Below, one piece after another: positions 43,369 to 51,874 of a stretch of DNA of 64,000 nt. A program made the translations under genes and the position numbers. The notes beneath the pieces are model-generated. The model worked only from the letters and a program-made list of their open reading frames with translations, was not told where the DNA came from and made no database searches. The DNA lies in the NCBI GenBank assembly GCA_041393395.1, contig JAWKKG010000007.1, forward strand, positions 62,001-126,000, written 5' to 3'. The stretch is from JAGQIB01 sp041393395. GTDB taxonomy: Bacteria; ARS69. Numbering within the stretch: position 1 is the first letter of the stretch; the number at the start of each line of letters is the position of its first letter.

Positions 43369-44243
43369 GTGAGGACGAGCGGCGCAAGGTCCTGACCGCG
43401 CTCGTCGCGGTCCAGGTCATGTTCGCCGTCCACTATCCCGTCACGAAGGTCCTGCTGCGCACGCTCGAGCCCTCGGCCTGGGTGGCCCTGCGCCTGATGC
43501 TCGGCGCGCTCGTGTTCGTCTCCGTGTTCCTGGCCACGAAGCCGGTGCGGCTTGCGGGCCGCGATCTCCTGGAGCTCGCGGGGCTGTCCGTGTTCGGCGT
43601 GATCCTGAACCAGATCGGGTTCATCGAGGGGATGGCGCGGACGGTGCCGTCGCACTCGGCGGTGATCAACACGATGATCCCGGTGCTCACGCTCACGTTC
43701 GCGGTGCTGCTCCGGCGCGAGACGTTCCGTCTGCGGACCGCGGTCGGCGTGGCGATCGCGCTGACCGGCGTGCTGGTGCTGCTGGAAGTGGATCGGGTGC
43801 GCGCGAGGTCCGAGTTCTGGCAGGGGGATCTGCTGACGCTCGGCAACGCGGCGAGTTTCTCGCTGTTTCTCGTGCTCTCGCGCGGCGTCACGCGACGTCT
43901 CGGGCCGGTCGCGGCCACGGCCGGCGTGCTCGCGTTCGGCAGCCTCGGCGCGGCCGCCTACGGCACTCGGGCGCTGTCCGCGGTGGACTGGGCATCGCTG
44001 CCCCCGTCGACGTTCTGGCTCATCGCCTACGCCGTGCTCTTTCCCACCGTGATCGCCTACTTCCTGAACTTCTGGGCGCTCGCCCGCGTGGAATCCTCCA
44101 GCGTCGCGCTGTTCGTGTACCTGCAGCCGGTCATCGCGGCCTCCATCTCCGCCGTGTGGCTGCACGAGGCGATCACGGCGCGGACCGTCGTCGCGTCGCT
44201 GCTGGTGTTCGCCGGCGTCGTGTACGCCACGAGGCGACGTTGA
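43365..44243 (+). CDS. EamA-family (DMT) transporter
   Basis: Inner-membrane transporter of the drug/metabolite superfamily, 292 residues with about ten membrane helices in two repeats (EamA domains about residues 8-145 and 152-290). Seen: VQVMFAVHYPVTKVLL at the start of repeat one and VLFPTVIAYFLNFWALARVESSSVALFVYLQPV in two adjoining helices of repeat two, the usual EamA landmarks. It likely exports amino acids or other metabolites. GTG start overlapping the M3 peptidase stop by four bases, which suggests a link such as export of excess amino acids from peptide breakdown; this is only an inference. Confidence 0.92.
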   Translation: MSEDERRKVLTALVAVQVMFAVHYPVTKVLLRTLEPSAWVALRLMLGALVFVSVFLATKPVRLAGRDLLELAGLSVFGVILNQIGFIEGMARTVPSHSAVINTMIPVLTLTFAVLLRRETFRLRTAVGVAIALTGVLVLLEVDRVRARSEFWQGDLLTLGNAASFSLFLVLSRGVTRRLGPVAATAGVLAFGSLGAAAYGTRALSAVDWASLPPSTFWLIAYAVLFPTVIAYFLNFWALARVESSSVALFVYLQPVIAASISAVWLHEAITARTVVASLLVFAGVVYATRRR

Positions 44244-45565
44244 TGGCCGGCTACCGCGCGCTGCTCCGCGAGAACCGTTCCTTCCGCCTGCTGTGGTCCG
44301 CCCAGATCGTGAGCTTCCTCGGCGACTGGTTCAACACGATCGCGATCTACACGATCGTGAACGAGCTGTCCGGGAGCGGTCGCGCGTTCGCGGGCGTGAT
44401 GGTGGCGAAGACGTTGCCGATCTTCCTGGTGACGCCCGTCGTGGGGCCGCTCGTCGATCGCTTCGACCGCCGCCGTCTCATGATCGCCTCGGATCTCGTG
44501 CGCGCCGTACTCGTGGTCGGGCTCGTCGTCGCGCATCACGCGGGGAACCTGCCGGTGCTGTACGGGTGCCTGGTGGCGATGGTCATCGCGTCCGGGGTGT
44601 TCATCCCGGCGCAGCGTGCCGCGCTCCCGCAGATCACGGAGCATCTCGCCACCGCGAACGCGCTCTCGGGCGCCACCTGGTCCGTGATGCTCGCGCTCGG
44701 CGCGGCCATCGGCGGTGTGGTCACGGATCGCTTCGGCACCGATCGCGCGCTCGTCCTGGATGGCGTCACGTTTCTGGTCTCGGCCGCGTTCCTCGCCGCG
44801 ATGCCGCCACTGCCCGCACCGGGGGCGGAGGCGTCGGCGCGGGACCGCTCCTTCGTGGCGGGACTCGTGCACCTGGCCCGCAACGGCCACGTCGCGGCGC
44901 TGGCCGCGCTCAAGCCGCTCATGAGCTTCGGGGGCGCGGCGATCACGCTCATCCCGATCTTCGGGACCAGCGTCTTTCCGGGTCGCGGCGGTCCGCTCTG
45001 GGTCGGGCTGCTGTACGCGGCACGCGGTCTCGGCGCGCTCGTGGGAAGCCTCGGCCTGATCCGGATCTTCGGTGACCGCTCGCGGACGCTCCGCCGCATG
45101 GTGCTCGTGGCCTACCCGGTGGCGGCGATCTCGTACTTCGCGCTCGGCCACGCGGGTTCGCCCGAGCTCGCGGCGCTCGCGTACTTCGTGGCGGCGATCG
45201 CGAGCGGCGCGAACTGGGTGCTCTCGACCACGCTCCTCCAGCGCGAGACGGACCCGCGGTTCCTGGGGCGCGTGTTCGCGGTGGAGTTCGGCGTGATGAC
45301 GCTCGTGTTCTCTTCCGTGGGCTGGATCGCGGGGACCGCGCTGGACGTCGGCGGGGCGACGCCCCGGGACGTCGCGCATGCGTCGGCCTGGGCGCTCGTC
45401 CTGCCGTTCGTGCTGTGGTCGTGGATCCTGTGGCGCGACCGCGGCCGCGGCCGAGACGACGACGGCGAAGGCCGCGGAGAGGATCGACCGCACGCGGTCC
45501 CGCCCGGTGGCGTGCCCGAGGTGTTCGAGGATTCGTCCGAGGGTCAGCCGGCGATCAGACGGTAG
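44243..45565 (+). CDS. MFS transporter
   Basis: Inner-membrane major facilitator superfamily protein, 440 residues, with twelve hydrophobic segments. Seen: FLGDWFNTIAIYTIV in helix one, the loop 2-3 motif PLVDRFDRRRLMIASDL (matching G-x-x-x-D-R-x-x-R-R), and PQITEHLATANALSG, the pattern of the MFS_3/enterobactin-exporter-like and macrolide-efflux group. Probably an efflux pump for a small molecule. ATG overlaps the preceding stop by one base (TGATG). The acidic, low-complexity C-terminus (RGRDDDGEGRGEDRP) is cytoplasmic and overlaps the end of the convergent gene by 22 bases. Confidence 0.92.
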   Translation: MAGYRALLRENRSFRLLWSAQIVSFLGDWFNTIAIYTIVNELSGSGRAFAGVMVAKTLPIFLVTPVVGPLVDRFDRRRLMIASDLVRAVLVVGLVVAHHAGNLPVLYGCLVAMVIASGVFIPAQRAALPQITEHLATANALSGATWSVMLALGAAIGGVVTDRFGTDRALVLDGVTFLVSAAFLAAMPPLPAPGAEASARDRSFVAGLVHLARNGHVAALAALKPLMSFGGAAITLIPIFGTSVFPGRGGPLWVGLLYAARGLGALVGSLGLIRIFGDRSRTLRRMVLVAYPVAAISYFALGHAGSPELAALAYFVAAIASGANWVLSTTLLQRETDPRFLGRVFAVEFGVMTLVFSSVGWIAGTALDVGGATPRDVAHASAWALVLPFVLWSWILWRDRGRGRDDDGEGRGEDRPHAVPPGGVPEVFEDSSEGQPAIRR

Positions 45566-48135
45566 GCGAGCGCCGCGATTCCGAGCGCCGCCAGCGCGCC
45601 GCCGCCGATCACGATCCGCTTCAGCTTCGCCACCGCGCGGACCTTCTGGGGGACGAACCTCACGCGAGGCGGAACGGTCGGGGACGGTCCCTCGGGCCGA
45701 GTCGCGTTCGGGTGGCGATCGAACCACGCCCGGACGTGCCCGTAGTGCATGAGGATGATCACGGGGCGCATGTAGCGCTTCGTCTCGTGCTCGTCGAGCT
45801 GCGCGAGGGCTCGCGTCCAGAACCAGTCCGCGCGCTCCCGGAACCGCTCGCGTTCCTCGCCCCGCGCGTGCAGCGCCGCGAACAGCAGGACGTCGCACTT
45901 GCGCACGTCCTGGGCGGCCCAGGTCTCGGTGGGGTGGTCCAGTCGCTCCGGCTGCTCCAGCGTCAGCCGCTCGTGCTCCGCGATGAACCGCGCGTAGTGC
46001 AGCAGGCAGGCGCGCGCGTACGCGTAGCCGTCGTCGAGCTGTCCGGCCTCCGCCTTCACGTCGAGGTACTTGCCGAGCGCCTGGAGGTGCACGGTGTAGG
46101 ACCAGCGGTTCTCGGCGTCCAGCAGGTTCATCGCGATCGGGTCATCCTCGGGATGCACGGTCCGACGGATCACCTCCTCGCACTTGTCGAGGTACGTGCG
46201 ATCGCCGGTGAGGCGCCAGCCGTCGAGGAGCGCGTTGATCGAGTTGCCCGCGCCGCGGCCGGGGCCGTGGAAATCGAAGTCACGCGTCTTCGTCGCGAGG
46301 CCGGTCGGCGAGCGATCGAGATAGCGGAGGATCGTGCCGTTCGGATCGTCGGCGTCGATCACCCAGCGCGCGGACGCGCAGGCGGTCTCACGGCCGATCG
46401 GGTTTCCGGTCAGGAACGACCAGTGCATGAGCCCGGTGGTGTAGTTGTGCTCGTCGTCGGGGCCGCCGCCGGGTGAGCCCTTGCGCGGGTAGGACCGGTG
46501 AGTGGAGAGGTCCCCGTCGACGTAGTGCACGGTGTGCCAGAACAGCCCGTGGTTGTAGGCGGGCTTGTCCTCGTCCGTGTGGTAGATGTCGATGTCCGCG
46601 ACGTGTCGCGCCAGCTCGTCCATGATCCGGAACCAGCGCACGTCGCCGCTGCGGGCGTACTGGAGAAAGGCGCCGTTCACGACGTCGTACTGGTTGTTGT
46701 AGTGCGAGATGAAGGCGCTGTCTTCCTTCCAGAACTTCGACTCGTGGTCGGCCCAGATCTCGCCGAAGTGGCGCCAGCCCCATTCGTCGACACGCTCGCG
46801 CTTCTCGTCGAAGGAGTCCGGCCCCTCGATCGCCTGGTCCGCGAGCGCGTGCCAGAGGGTCTGTGCGCAGCCCTCGCGCGGCGTCAGGTACGGGACCGCG
46901 CCGGAGGCCACGAACGTCGCGGGATCCGGCGCGACCACGAGCGGCGCGCGCGCGAAGTCGCCGGCCGGTGCGAGCGCCTCGCGTCCGAAGTGCAGGTGGA
47001 TCTCGTGCGTCTTCCGCTCGCCGCCCTGGATCTCGTGCGCGGAGGAGAACTCCTGCGGGAACAGTCCGGCTCGCGCCACGCCGTCCCGCACGCCGAGCGC
47101 GCGCGGGAAGTTCTGCCAGAAGTGACGGAGCGAGATGCCGACTCCGGTCGTGCCGTCGTGGACGGCGACGCGCGGCGTCGCTCGCAGACCGGTCCGTTCC
47201 TCCTCGTCCACCGTGAGCCGGTAGCCTCGGAACCGAACCGGGATGTTCCGATCGCGGTCGAGGTGGACGCGGCTGTTCCAGTTCGGGCCGCCGCTGGAGT
47301 CCTGGTAGATCTCCACGGCGCCGCGACTCGCCTCGGCGAGCGGCGTGGAGGCGTCGGCGGACCAGGAGACGCGCCGGCCGCGCGTTTCGGCGAGGCGCAG
47401 TGAAAGGTCGCGGACGAGCACGGAGTTCGCGTCGCCGAGCTCCCAGTGACCGCCCGGGTGTGCCGCGCGCCGCGGATTCACGATCTCGAGATCCAGCTTC
47501 ACCGAGGCGCTGCCGGCGGCGAACCGCATCCGCGCCACGAATCGAAGCGGTCCCGGCAGGCCGTCGCGTTCGAACGTCCCGCGTGCCTCCACCGTGGACG
47601 CGATCGGACCGGATCGAATCACGCGCACGTCGTGGGTGACGGCGGTCCACTTGCCGCCGCCGGCGTCCTCCATCTGCAGGCCGCTGCGCGACGGGTCGAC
47701 GCGCTCGACGCCGTCCACGCGGACGGAGCGGAACGGTCGGAACGGTCCCGCGTCGATCGCGAAGGAGGCGGCGCCCGTCTCCACGAACACGCCGTTCTCG
47801 ATCTCGCGGCAGCGCACGGCGGTCGCGGGGCGGGGCGGGGGCGCATCGGAATCGAGGTCGAGTCGCCAGCTCGCTTCACCGTGCGCGGGGACGTCGACCG
47901 CGAAGTCGAGCAGGAGCCAGCGGGCGCTGCCGTCGGGCCAGCGATCCGTGATCTCGCACTGCACGGGGCAGGGCGTGCCGTCTTCCAGGCGCAGCACCAC
48001 CTGATCCGGCACGCGAACGAGGCCGCGGGCCACCGGGACACCGGTCGAAACCGGCTCCCGCTCGCGGCGGATTCCGTCCCGCTCCTGCGTGACGAGTCTC
48101 AACGAGCGGGTCGAGATGGTGGCCTCGGGATTCAC
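45544..48135 (-). CDS. YetA/PcRGLX-like protein with C-terminal membrane anchor
   Basis: Protein of 863 residues with an N-terminal RIFT-barrel domain like YetA/exo-rhamnogalacturonan lyases (residues about 10-120: TGVPVARGLVRVPDQ, ITDRWPDGSARWLLLDFAVDV), a beta-rich middle and an alpha/alpha toroid (about 400-800: FISHYNNQYDVVNGAFLQYA, HNYTTGLMHWSFLTGNPIG, GPGRGAGNSINALLDGWRLTG). It ends with basic residues and one membrane helix (IVIGGGALAALGIAALAY), and no signal peptide is seen. GTG start with GGAGAGG upstream. The second half resembles the secreted protein at 34741. A polysaccharide-degrading role is possible, but without a signal peptide its place in the cell is unclear. Confidence 0.75.
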   Translation of the reverse strand: MNPEATISTRSLRLVTQERDGIRREREPVSTGVPVARGLVRVPDQVVLRLEDGTPCPVQCEITDRWPDGSARWLLLDFAVDVPAHGEASWRLDLDSDAPPPRPATAVRCREIENGVFVETGAASFAIDAGPFRPFRSVRVDGVERVDPSRSGLQMEDAGGGKWTAVTHDVRVIRSGPIASTVEARGTFERDGLPGPLRFVARMRFAAGSASVKLDLEIVNPRRAAHPGGHWELGDANSVLVRDLSLRLAETRGRRVSWSADASTPLAEASRGAVEIYQDSSGGPNWNSRVHLDRDRNIPVRFRGYRLTVDEEERTGLRATPRVAVHDGTTGVGISLRHFWQNFPRALGVRDGVARAGLFPQEFSSAHEIQGGERKTHEIHLHFGREALAPAGDFARAPLVVAPDPATFVASGAVPYLTPREGCAQTLWHALADQAIEGPDSFDEKRERVDEWGWRHFGEIWADHESKFWKEDSAFISHYNNQYDVVNGAFLQYARSGDVRWFRIMDELARHVADIDIYHTDEDKPAYNHGLFWHTVHYVDGDLSTHRSYPRKGSPGGGPDDEHNYTTGLMHWSFLTGNPIGRETACASARWVIDADDPNGTILRYLDRSPTGLATKTRDFDFHGPGRGAGNSINALLDGWRLTGDRTYLDKCEEVIRRTVHPEDDPIAMNLLDAENRWSYTVHLQALGKYLDVKAEAGQLDDGYAYARACLLHYARFIAEHERLTLEQPERLDHPTETWAAQDVRKCDVLLFAALHARGEERERFRERADWFWTRALAQLDEHETKRYMRPVIILMHYGHVRAWFDRHPNATRPEGPSPTVPPRVRFVPQKVRAVAKLKRIVIGGGALAALGIAALAYRLIAG

Positions 48136-48258
48136 GCGTTCTTCCTCTCCCTCTCGGAATCGCCCCGGATCCTAGTCCACCGATCGGCTGGCGTCTCCCG
48201 GAACGTGAGGGATCGCAACGGCTTCGACGCGCGCGACACGCGCCGCCCCGCGCGCGGC

Positions 48259-48288
48259 TTGACTCCGAGGTGGGCGGGCGTTTAGCCT
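48259..48288 (+). promoter_or_regulatory. Promoter of the XPB-like helicase operon
   Basis: TTGACT (48259-48264), 18 bases, TAGCCT (48283-48288). It leaves a leader of about 47 bases containing the inverted repeat at 48295-48321. Confidence 0.65.
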
Positions 48289-48294
48289 GTTGTG

Positions 48295-48321
48295 TTCCGG
48301 CATTGCACGACAATGCGGGAA
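48295..48321. promoter_or_regulatory. Interrupted inverted repeat at the transcription start of the helicase operon
   Basis: TTCC-G-GCATTG, loop CACGA, CAATGC-G-GGAA: ten base pairs with one internal mismatch, starting seven bases after the -10. The position fits a repressor operator over the start site or a 5'-UTR hairpin. Confidence 0.5.
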
Positions 48322-48341
48322 ACCGACAAAAGGGACCGCCG

Positions 48342-50081
48342 ATGGCCCACACCACCGACAAGCCCCTCATCGTCCAGTCGGACCACTCGCTCCTCCTGGA
48401 GGTCGGCCACCCGTCCGCCGACGAGGCGCGGGAGGCCATTCTGCCGTTCGCGGAGTTGCTGAAGTCCCCCGAGCACGTCCACACGTACCGGATCTCGCCC
48501 CTGTCGCTGTGGAACGCCTCGGCCTCCGGCCTGCAGGCGGAAGAGGTCCTGGAGCGACTGGAGGCCTTCAGCCGCTTCCCGATCCCTCCGAACCTGTCGC
48601 GCGAGATCCGGACGCAGATGGACCGGTACGGACTCGTCGAGCTGTTGCCGGAGGGCGACGGCACGATCGGGCTCGTGGTCCGGGACGAGCGCGCGGCCCA
48701 GGAGGTCTTCCTGGACCCGACCGTGGCGCCGTTCCTCCTGGACGGTCCGAACGGGGATCCGACCCACCGGCGGTGCCAGGTCGTCGACCGCGGCGAGATC
48801 AAGATCGCGCTGACGAAGATCGGCTACCCGGCGCGCGATCTCGTGGGCTTCGAAGCCGGCGCCGACCTCGACGTGTCGCTCGGCGAGCGCCTGGCCGACG
48901 GTCGCGAGTTCGGGCTGCGCGGCTACCAGCGCTCGGCGGTCGAGGCGTTCTGGCAGAACGGCAGTCCGGAGGGTGGGCAGGGGATCGTGGTCCTGCCGTG
49001 CGGCGCGGGGAAGACCGTGGTCGGGATCGGCGCGATGGTGCGCGCCGGCGTGAGCACGCTCATCCTCGCGACGAACACCGTGGCCGCGAAGCAGTGGATC
49101 CGCGAGATCCTGGACAAGACCAGCCTGCGGCCCGAAGACGTCGGCGAGTACGACGGCACGTCGAAGGACGTGCGGCCGGTCACCGTGGCGACGTATCAGA
49201 TCCTCGTGTACCGGCGCAAGAAGGACGGCGGCTTCCCGCACATGGAAGTGTTCCGCCGGCAGAACTGGGGCCTCATCATCTACGACGAGGTTCACGTGCT
49301 GCCCGCGCCGATCTTCCGCGCCACGTCCGAGATCCAGTCGCGACGTCGCCTCGGTCTCACCGCGACGCTCGTGCGCGAGGACGGCCGGGAGACGGACGTC
49401 TTCTCGCTGATCGGGCCGAAGCGCTACGAGCTGCCGTGGCGCGATCTCGAGTCCAAGGGATGGATCGCGGAGGCGCGTTGCCTGGAGATCCGCGTGCCGT
49501 TCCCGGACGAGCTCCGCGCCGAATACGCCGCCTCCGACAAGCGGCGCAAGTACCGCGTGGCGGCCGAGAACCCGAACAAGGAAGACGTGGTCCGCGACAT
49601 CCTCGCGCTGCACCCCGAGGATCACATCCTCGTGATCGGCGGTTACCTCGATCAGCTGCGCTCCCTCGCGGAGGCGACCGGCGCGCCGCTCATCACGGGC
49701 CAGGTTCCGTCGTCCGAACGCGAGAAGCTGTACGACCGGTTCCGGAGCGGTGACATCCGGATCCTGGTCGTGTCCAAGGTCGCGAACTTCGCCGTGGATC
49801 TGCCGGAGGCGAACGTCGCCATCCAGGTCAGCGGAACGTTCGGTTCGCGCCAGGAGGAAGCCCAGCGTCTGGGCCGCATCCTTCGCCCCAAGGAGGCGGA
49901 CACCCGGTTCTACTCTCTCGTCACCTCGCAGTCCTCCGAGCAGGAGTTCGCACTGAAACGTCAGCTGTTTCTCACCGAGCAGGGGTACCAGTACGAAGTG
50001 ATCGACCTCGAATCGCCGGAGGGACTCGCCGGACAACTCGACCGGGCCGAGCCCGAGCGGGAGCCGCGAGTCGCCACGTGA
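48342..50081 (+). CDS. XPB/Rad25-type DNA repair helicase
   Basis: Superfamily 2 DNA helicase of the XPB/Ssl2 type, 579 residues, the size of bacterial XPB proteins. Seen: an N-terminal damage-recognition-like region (residues 1-180), Walker A PCGAGKT (about 219-225), the DEVH box YDEVHVLPA (about 315), the XPB-specific RED motif in LTATLVREDGRETD, and helicase motifs V and VI near VSKVANFAVDLPEANVAIQ and EEAQRLGRILR. XPB unwinds DNA in nucleotide-excision-type repair with 3'-5' polarity. ATG at 48342, with AAAAGGGA upstream. The next gene, its usual bacterial partner, starts at the overlapping GTG. Confidence 0.94.
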   Translation: MAHTTDKPLIVQSDHSLLLEVGHPSADEAREAILPFAELLKSPEHVHTYRISPLSLWNASASGLQAEEVLERLEAFSRFPIPPNLSREIRTQMDRYGLVELLPEGDGTIGLVVRDERAAQEVFLDPTVAPFLLDGPNGDPTHRRCQVVDRGEIKIALTKIGYPARDLVGFEAGADLDVSLGERLADGREFGLRGYQRSAVEAFWQNGSPEGGQGIVVLPCGAGKTVVGIGAMVRAGVSTLILATNTVAAKQWIREILDKTSLRPEDVGEYDGTSKDVRPVTVATYQILVYRRKKDGGFPHMEVFRRQNWGLIIYDEVHVLPAPIFRATSEIQSRRRLGLTATLVREDGRETDVFSLIGPKRYELPWRDLESKGWIAEARCLEIRVPFPDELRAEYAASDKRRKYRVAAENPNKEDVVRDILALHPEDHILVIGGYLDQLRSLAEATGAPLITGQVPSSEREKLYDRFRSGDIRILVVSKVANFAVDLPEANVAIQVSGTFGSRQEEAQRLGRILRPKEADTRFYSLVTSQSSEQEFALKRQLFLTEQGYQYEVIDLESPEGLAGQLDRAEPEREPRVAT

Positions 50082-51811
50082 AAAGAACGCTCCGTGACTT
50101 CCTCGAGCACGAAGTCGTGTTCGAGCATCTCCGGACGATCTATCGCCACCACCTCGGGACGGGCGGCTACGATCGCGCGGAGATGGTCGACGCGCTCGTC
50201 GCGCATTTCGAGTCGCCGGACGCGCGCCGCACGCTGACCGACGCGATCGACGACGTCGAGGCGGAGGCGCTCTACGTCCTGCGTCAGGTCGGCGGCATCG
50301 CTCCGCGCGACTGGCTGTGCCGCGAACTCGCCGCCCGCGGAGATCGCTCCGCGGAGCAGTGGCGACGCACGCTGAGCAAGCTGCGTCGACGCCACCTCAC
50401 GTTCCTCATCGGAAGCGATACGGCGTACCTGCCGGACGGCGTCGCGGATCTGCTCGGCGACCGGATCTCGGGGCGGCCACCCCGTCTCCCGCACGACGTG
50501 ATTCCGGGCGCCAGCGCCGTGCGGCAGTCCGTGCACGGTCTGGTCGTCGCGCTGCTCGCTCACGTGCACCAGACGCCGCCGCGCGTGATGGCCGAGGAGG
50601 ATCGCGTGTGGAAACGGGATCTCGAGACGCTCGGTGATTTCTTCGTCTCGTACCTCTCGGAGCCCGCCGCCGGGTCCATGTCGCCGAAGGTCATTCGCGG
50701 GCGGATCGCGCGCGTGATCGAACTGCTCCGCCGGCTCGGCTTCCTCGAGAAGCGCGGCAAGCGTCTCTACGTGGACTTCGACAGCTGGGCGGACTGGTCG
50801 AGACGGCCGGAGATCGAGCGCCAGAGTCTCCTGCTCTCGTTCCTCAAGGATCACTACGAGAACATCCCGCTCGTGCTGGAGGCGCTCGTGGACTGGCGCG
50901 AGGCCGGCTGGATCCCGCTCGCTCCGCTCACGGAGTCGGTGCGCTACCGCGCGATGCGCCCGCACTTCCACATGCTTCGCGTGCGTGCGCAGACGGAGGC
51001 GCCGCCCGAGGTGCCCGGTCGCGGCTGGGTTTCCGTATGCGTGCACCTGCTGGCGGACCTCGGTCTCGTGTACACGGGATCGGATCCGGACGGCGAGCCC
51101 GTGGCCTCGGCGACCGACAGCGCGATCGACGCCTGGTCCACTCTCCACGACGCGAAGCGTGCGCGCCGCAAGCGCGACGAGCCCAAGAGCGGGCGCGCCT
51201 ACGTGCAGCCGAACTTCGAGCTGCTGCTGCCGGAGGATGCCTCCGTGGAACAGCACCGTTCGATCGGAGCGATCGCGCAGATCCGTTCGCTCGATCGCTT
51301 CTGGTCGTACGTGCTCACGCCGCAGTCGGTGTCGCGCGGGGTGGAGGAGGGGCTCAGCGCGCAGGACGCGCGCGAGACGCTCGAGAACGTCGTGCAGGGC
51401 AGCGTGCCCGCGAACGTGCGGGAGGCCGTGGTGGGCTGGGCGTGCACCGCGTGGTGGATGGACGGCGACGGGGACGGGTTCCGGCTCGCGGCCGAGCGAT
51501 CCGTGCGGGAACGCATCGCCGCCGCCGAGGGCGTGGAAGAGGTGTTCGCGGCCGACGGCGCCGGGCTTCGCCCGCTCGTGCCGCGCTCCCAGGCCGACCG
51601 CTGGCTCGAGGAGCGCGGAATCCGGGTGTCGGTGGAGGAGCGCGATCCGCCGCACGAGCTCGGCGAGAAGGCCCGGCACGAGTACGCGCGCGCGCTCGAG
51701 GCCTGGGCACGGCGTGCCGAGCACAGCGGCGAGGGCACCCCGCAGGGCTCCTACTGGGAGAACGCGGCGCCGGTGGCTCCCCTCCCGGAAACGGCGCGCG
51801 ACCCGCGGTAG
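50078..51811 (+). CDS. Helicase_C_3 (XPB/Ssl2 N-terminal-like) partner protein
   Basis: Cytoplasmic protein of 577 residues that pairs with bacterial XPB helicases. The GTG overlaps the helicase stop by four bases. Seen: an N-terminal winged-helix-like region (LRQVGGIAPRDWLCRELAARG, LRRRHLTFLIGSDTAYLPD) and, from about residue 375, the Helicase_C_3/XPB-N-terminal-like domain (AYVQPNFELLLPEDASVEQH, YVLTPQSVSRGVEEGL, SVPANVREAVVGWA). No helicase motifs of its own. In archaea XPB has a nuclease partner (Bax1). This protein may likewise guide the helicase, but no nuclease motif is evident. Confidence 0.85.
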   Translation: MKRTLRDFLEHEVVFEHLRTIYRHHLGTGGYDRAEMVDALVAHFESPDARRTLTDAIDDVEAEALYVLRQVGGIAPRDWLCRELAARGDRSAEQWRRTLSKLRRRHLTFLIGSDTAYLPDGVADLLGDRISGRPPRLPHDVIPGASAVRQSVHGLVVALLAHVHQTPPRVMAEEDRVWKRDLETLGDFFVSYLSEPAAGSMSPKVIRGRIARVIELLRRLGFLEKRGKRLYVDFDSWADWSRRPEIERQSLLLSFLKDHYENIPLVLEALVDWREAGWIPLAPLTESVRYRAMRPHFHMLRVRAQTEAPPEVPGRGWVSVCVHLLADLGLVYTGSDPDGEPVASATDSAIDAWSTLHDAKRARRKRDEPKSGRAYVQPNFELLLPEDASVEQHRSIGAIAQIRSLDRFWSYVLTPQSVSRGVEEGLSAQDARETLENVVQGSVPANVREAVVGWACTAWWMDGDGDGFRLAAERSVRERIAAAEGVEEVFAADGAGLRPLVPRSQADRWLEERGIRVSVEERDPPHELGEKARHEYARALEAWARRAEHSGEGTPQGSYWENAAPVAPLPETARDPR

Positions 51812-51813
51812 GG

Positions 51814-51842
51814 TTGACACCTCCCGTTCGCGCTTGGAACAT
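51814..51842 (+). promoter_or_regulatory. Putative promoter of the eight-gene BMP/QueD/YgfZ cluster
   Basis: TTGACA (51814-51819), 17 bases, GAACAT (51837-51842). The -35 is perfect and the -10 weak. It lies two bases after the preceding stop codon. Confidence 0.45.
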
Positions 51843-51843
51843 C

Positions 51844-51874
51844 CGCGGCATCTCTGCCCCGAAGGAGTGCCGCG
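51844..51874 (+). promoter_or_regulatory. Leader hairpin with the ribosome site in its loop
   Basis: CGCGGCA (51844-51850) pairs with TGCCGCG (51868-51874). The loop holds GAAGGAG, the likely ribosome site, and the stem ends at the base before the ATG. Opening or closing it could set translation of the whole cluster. Confidence 0.45.
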
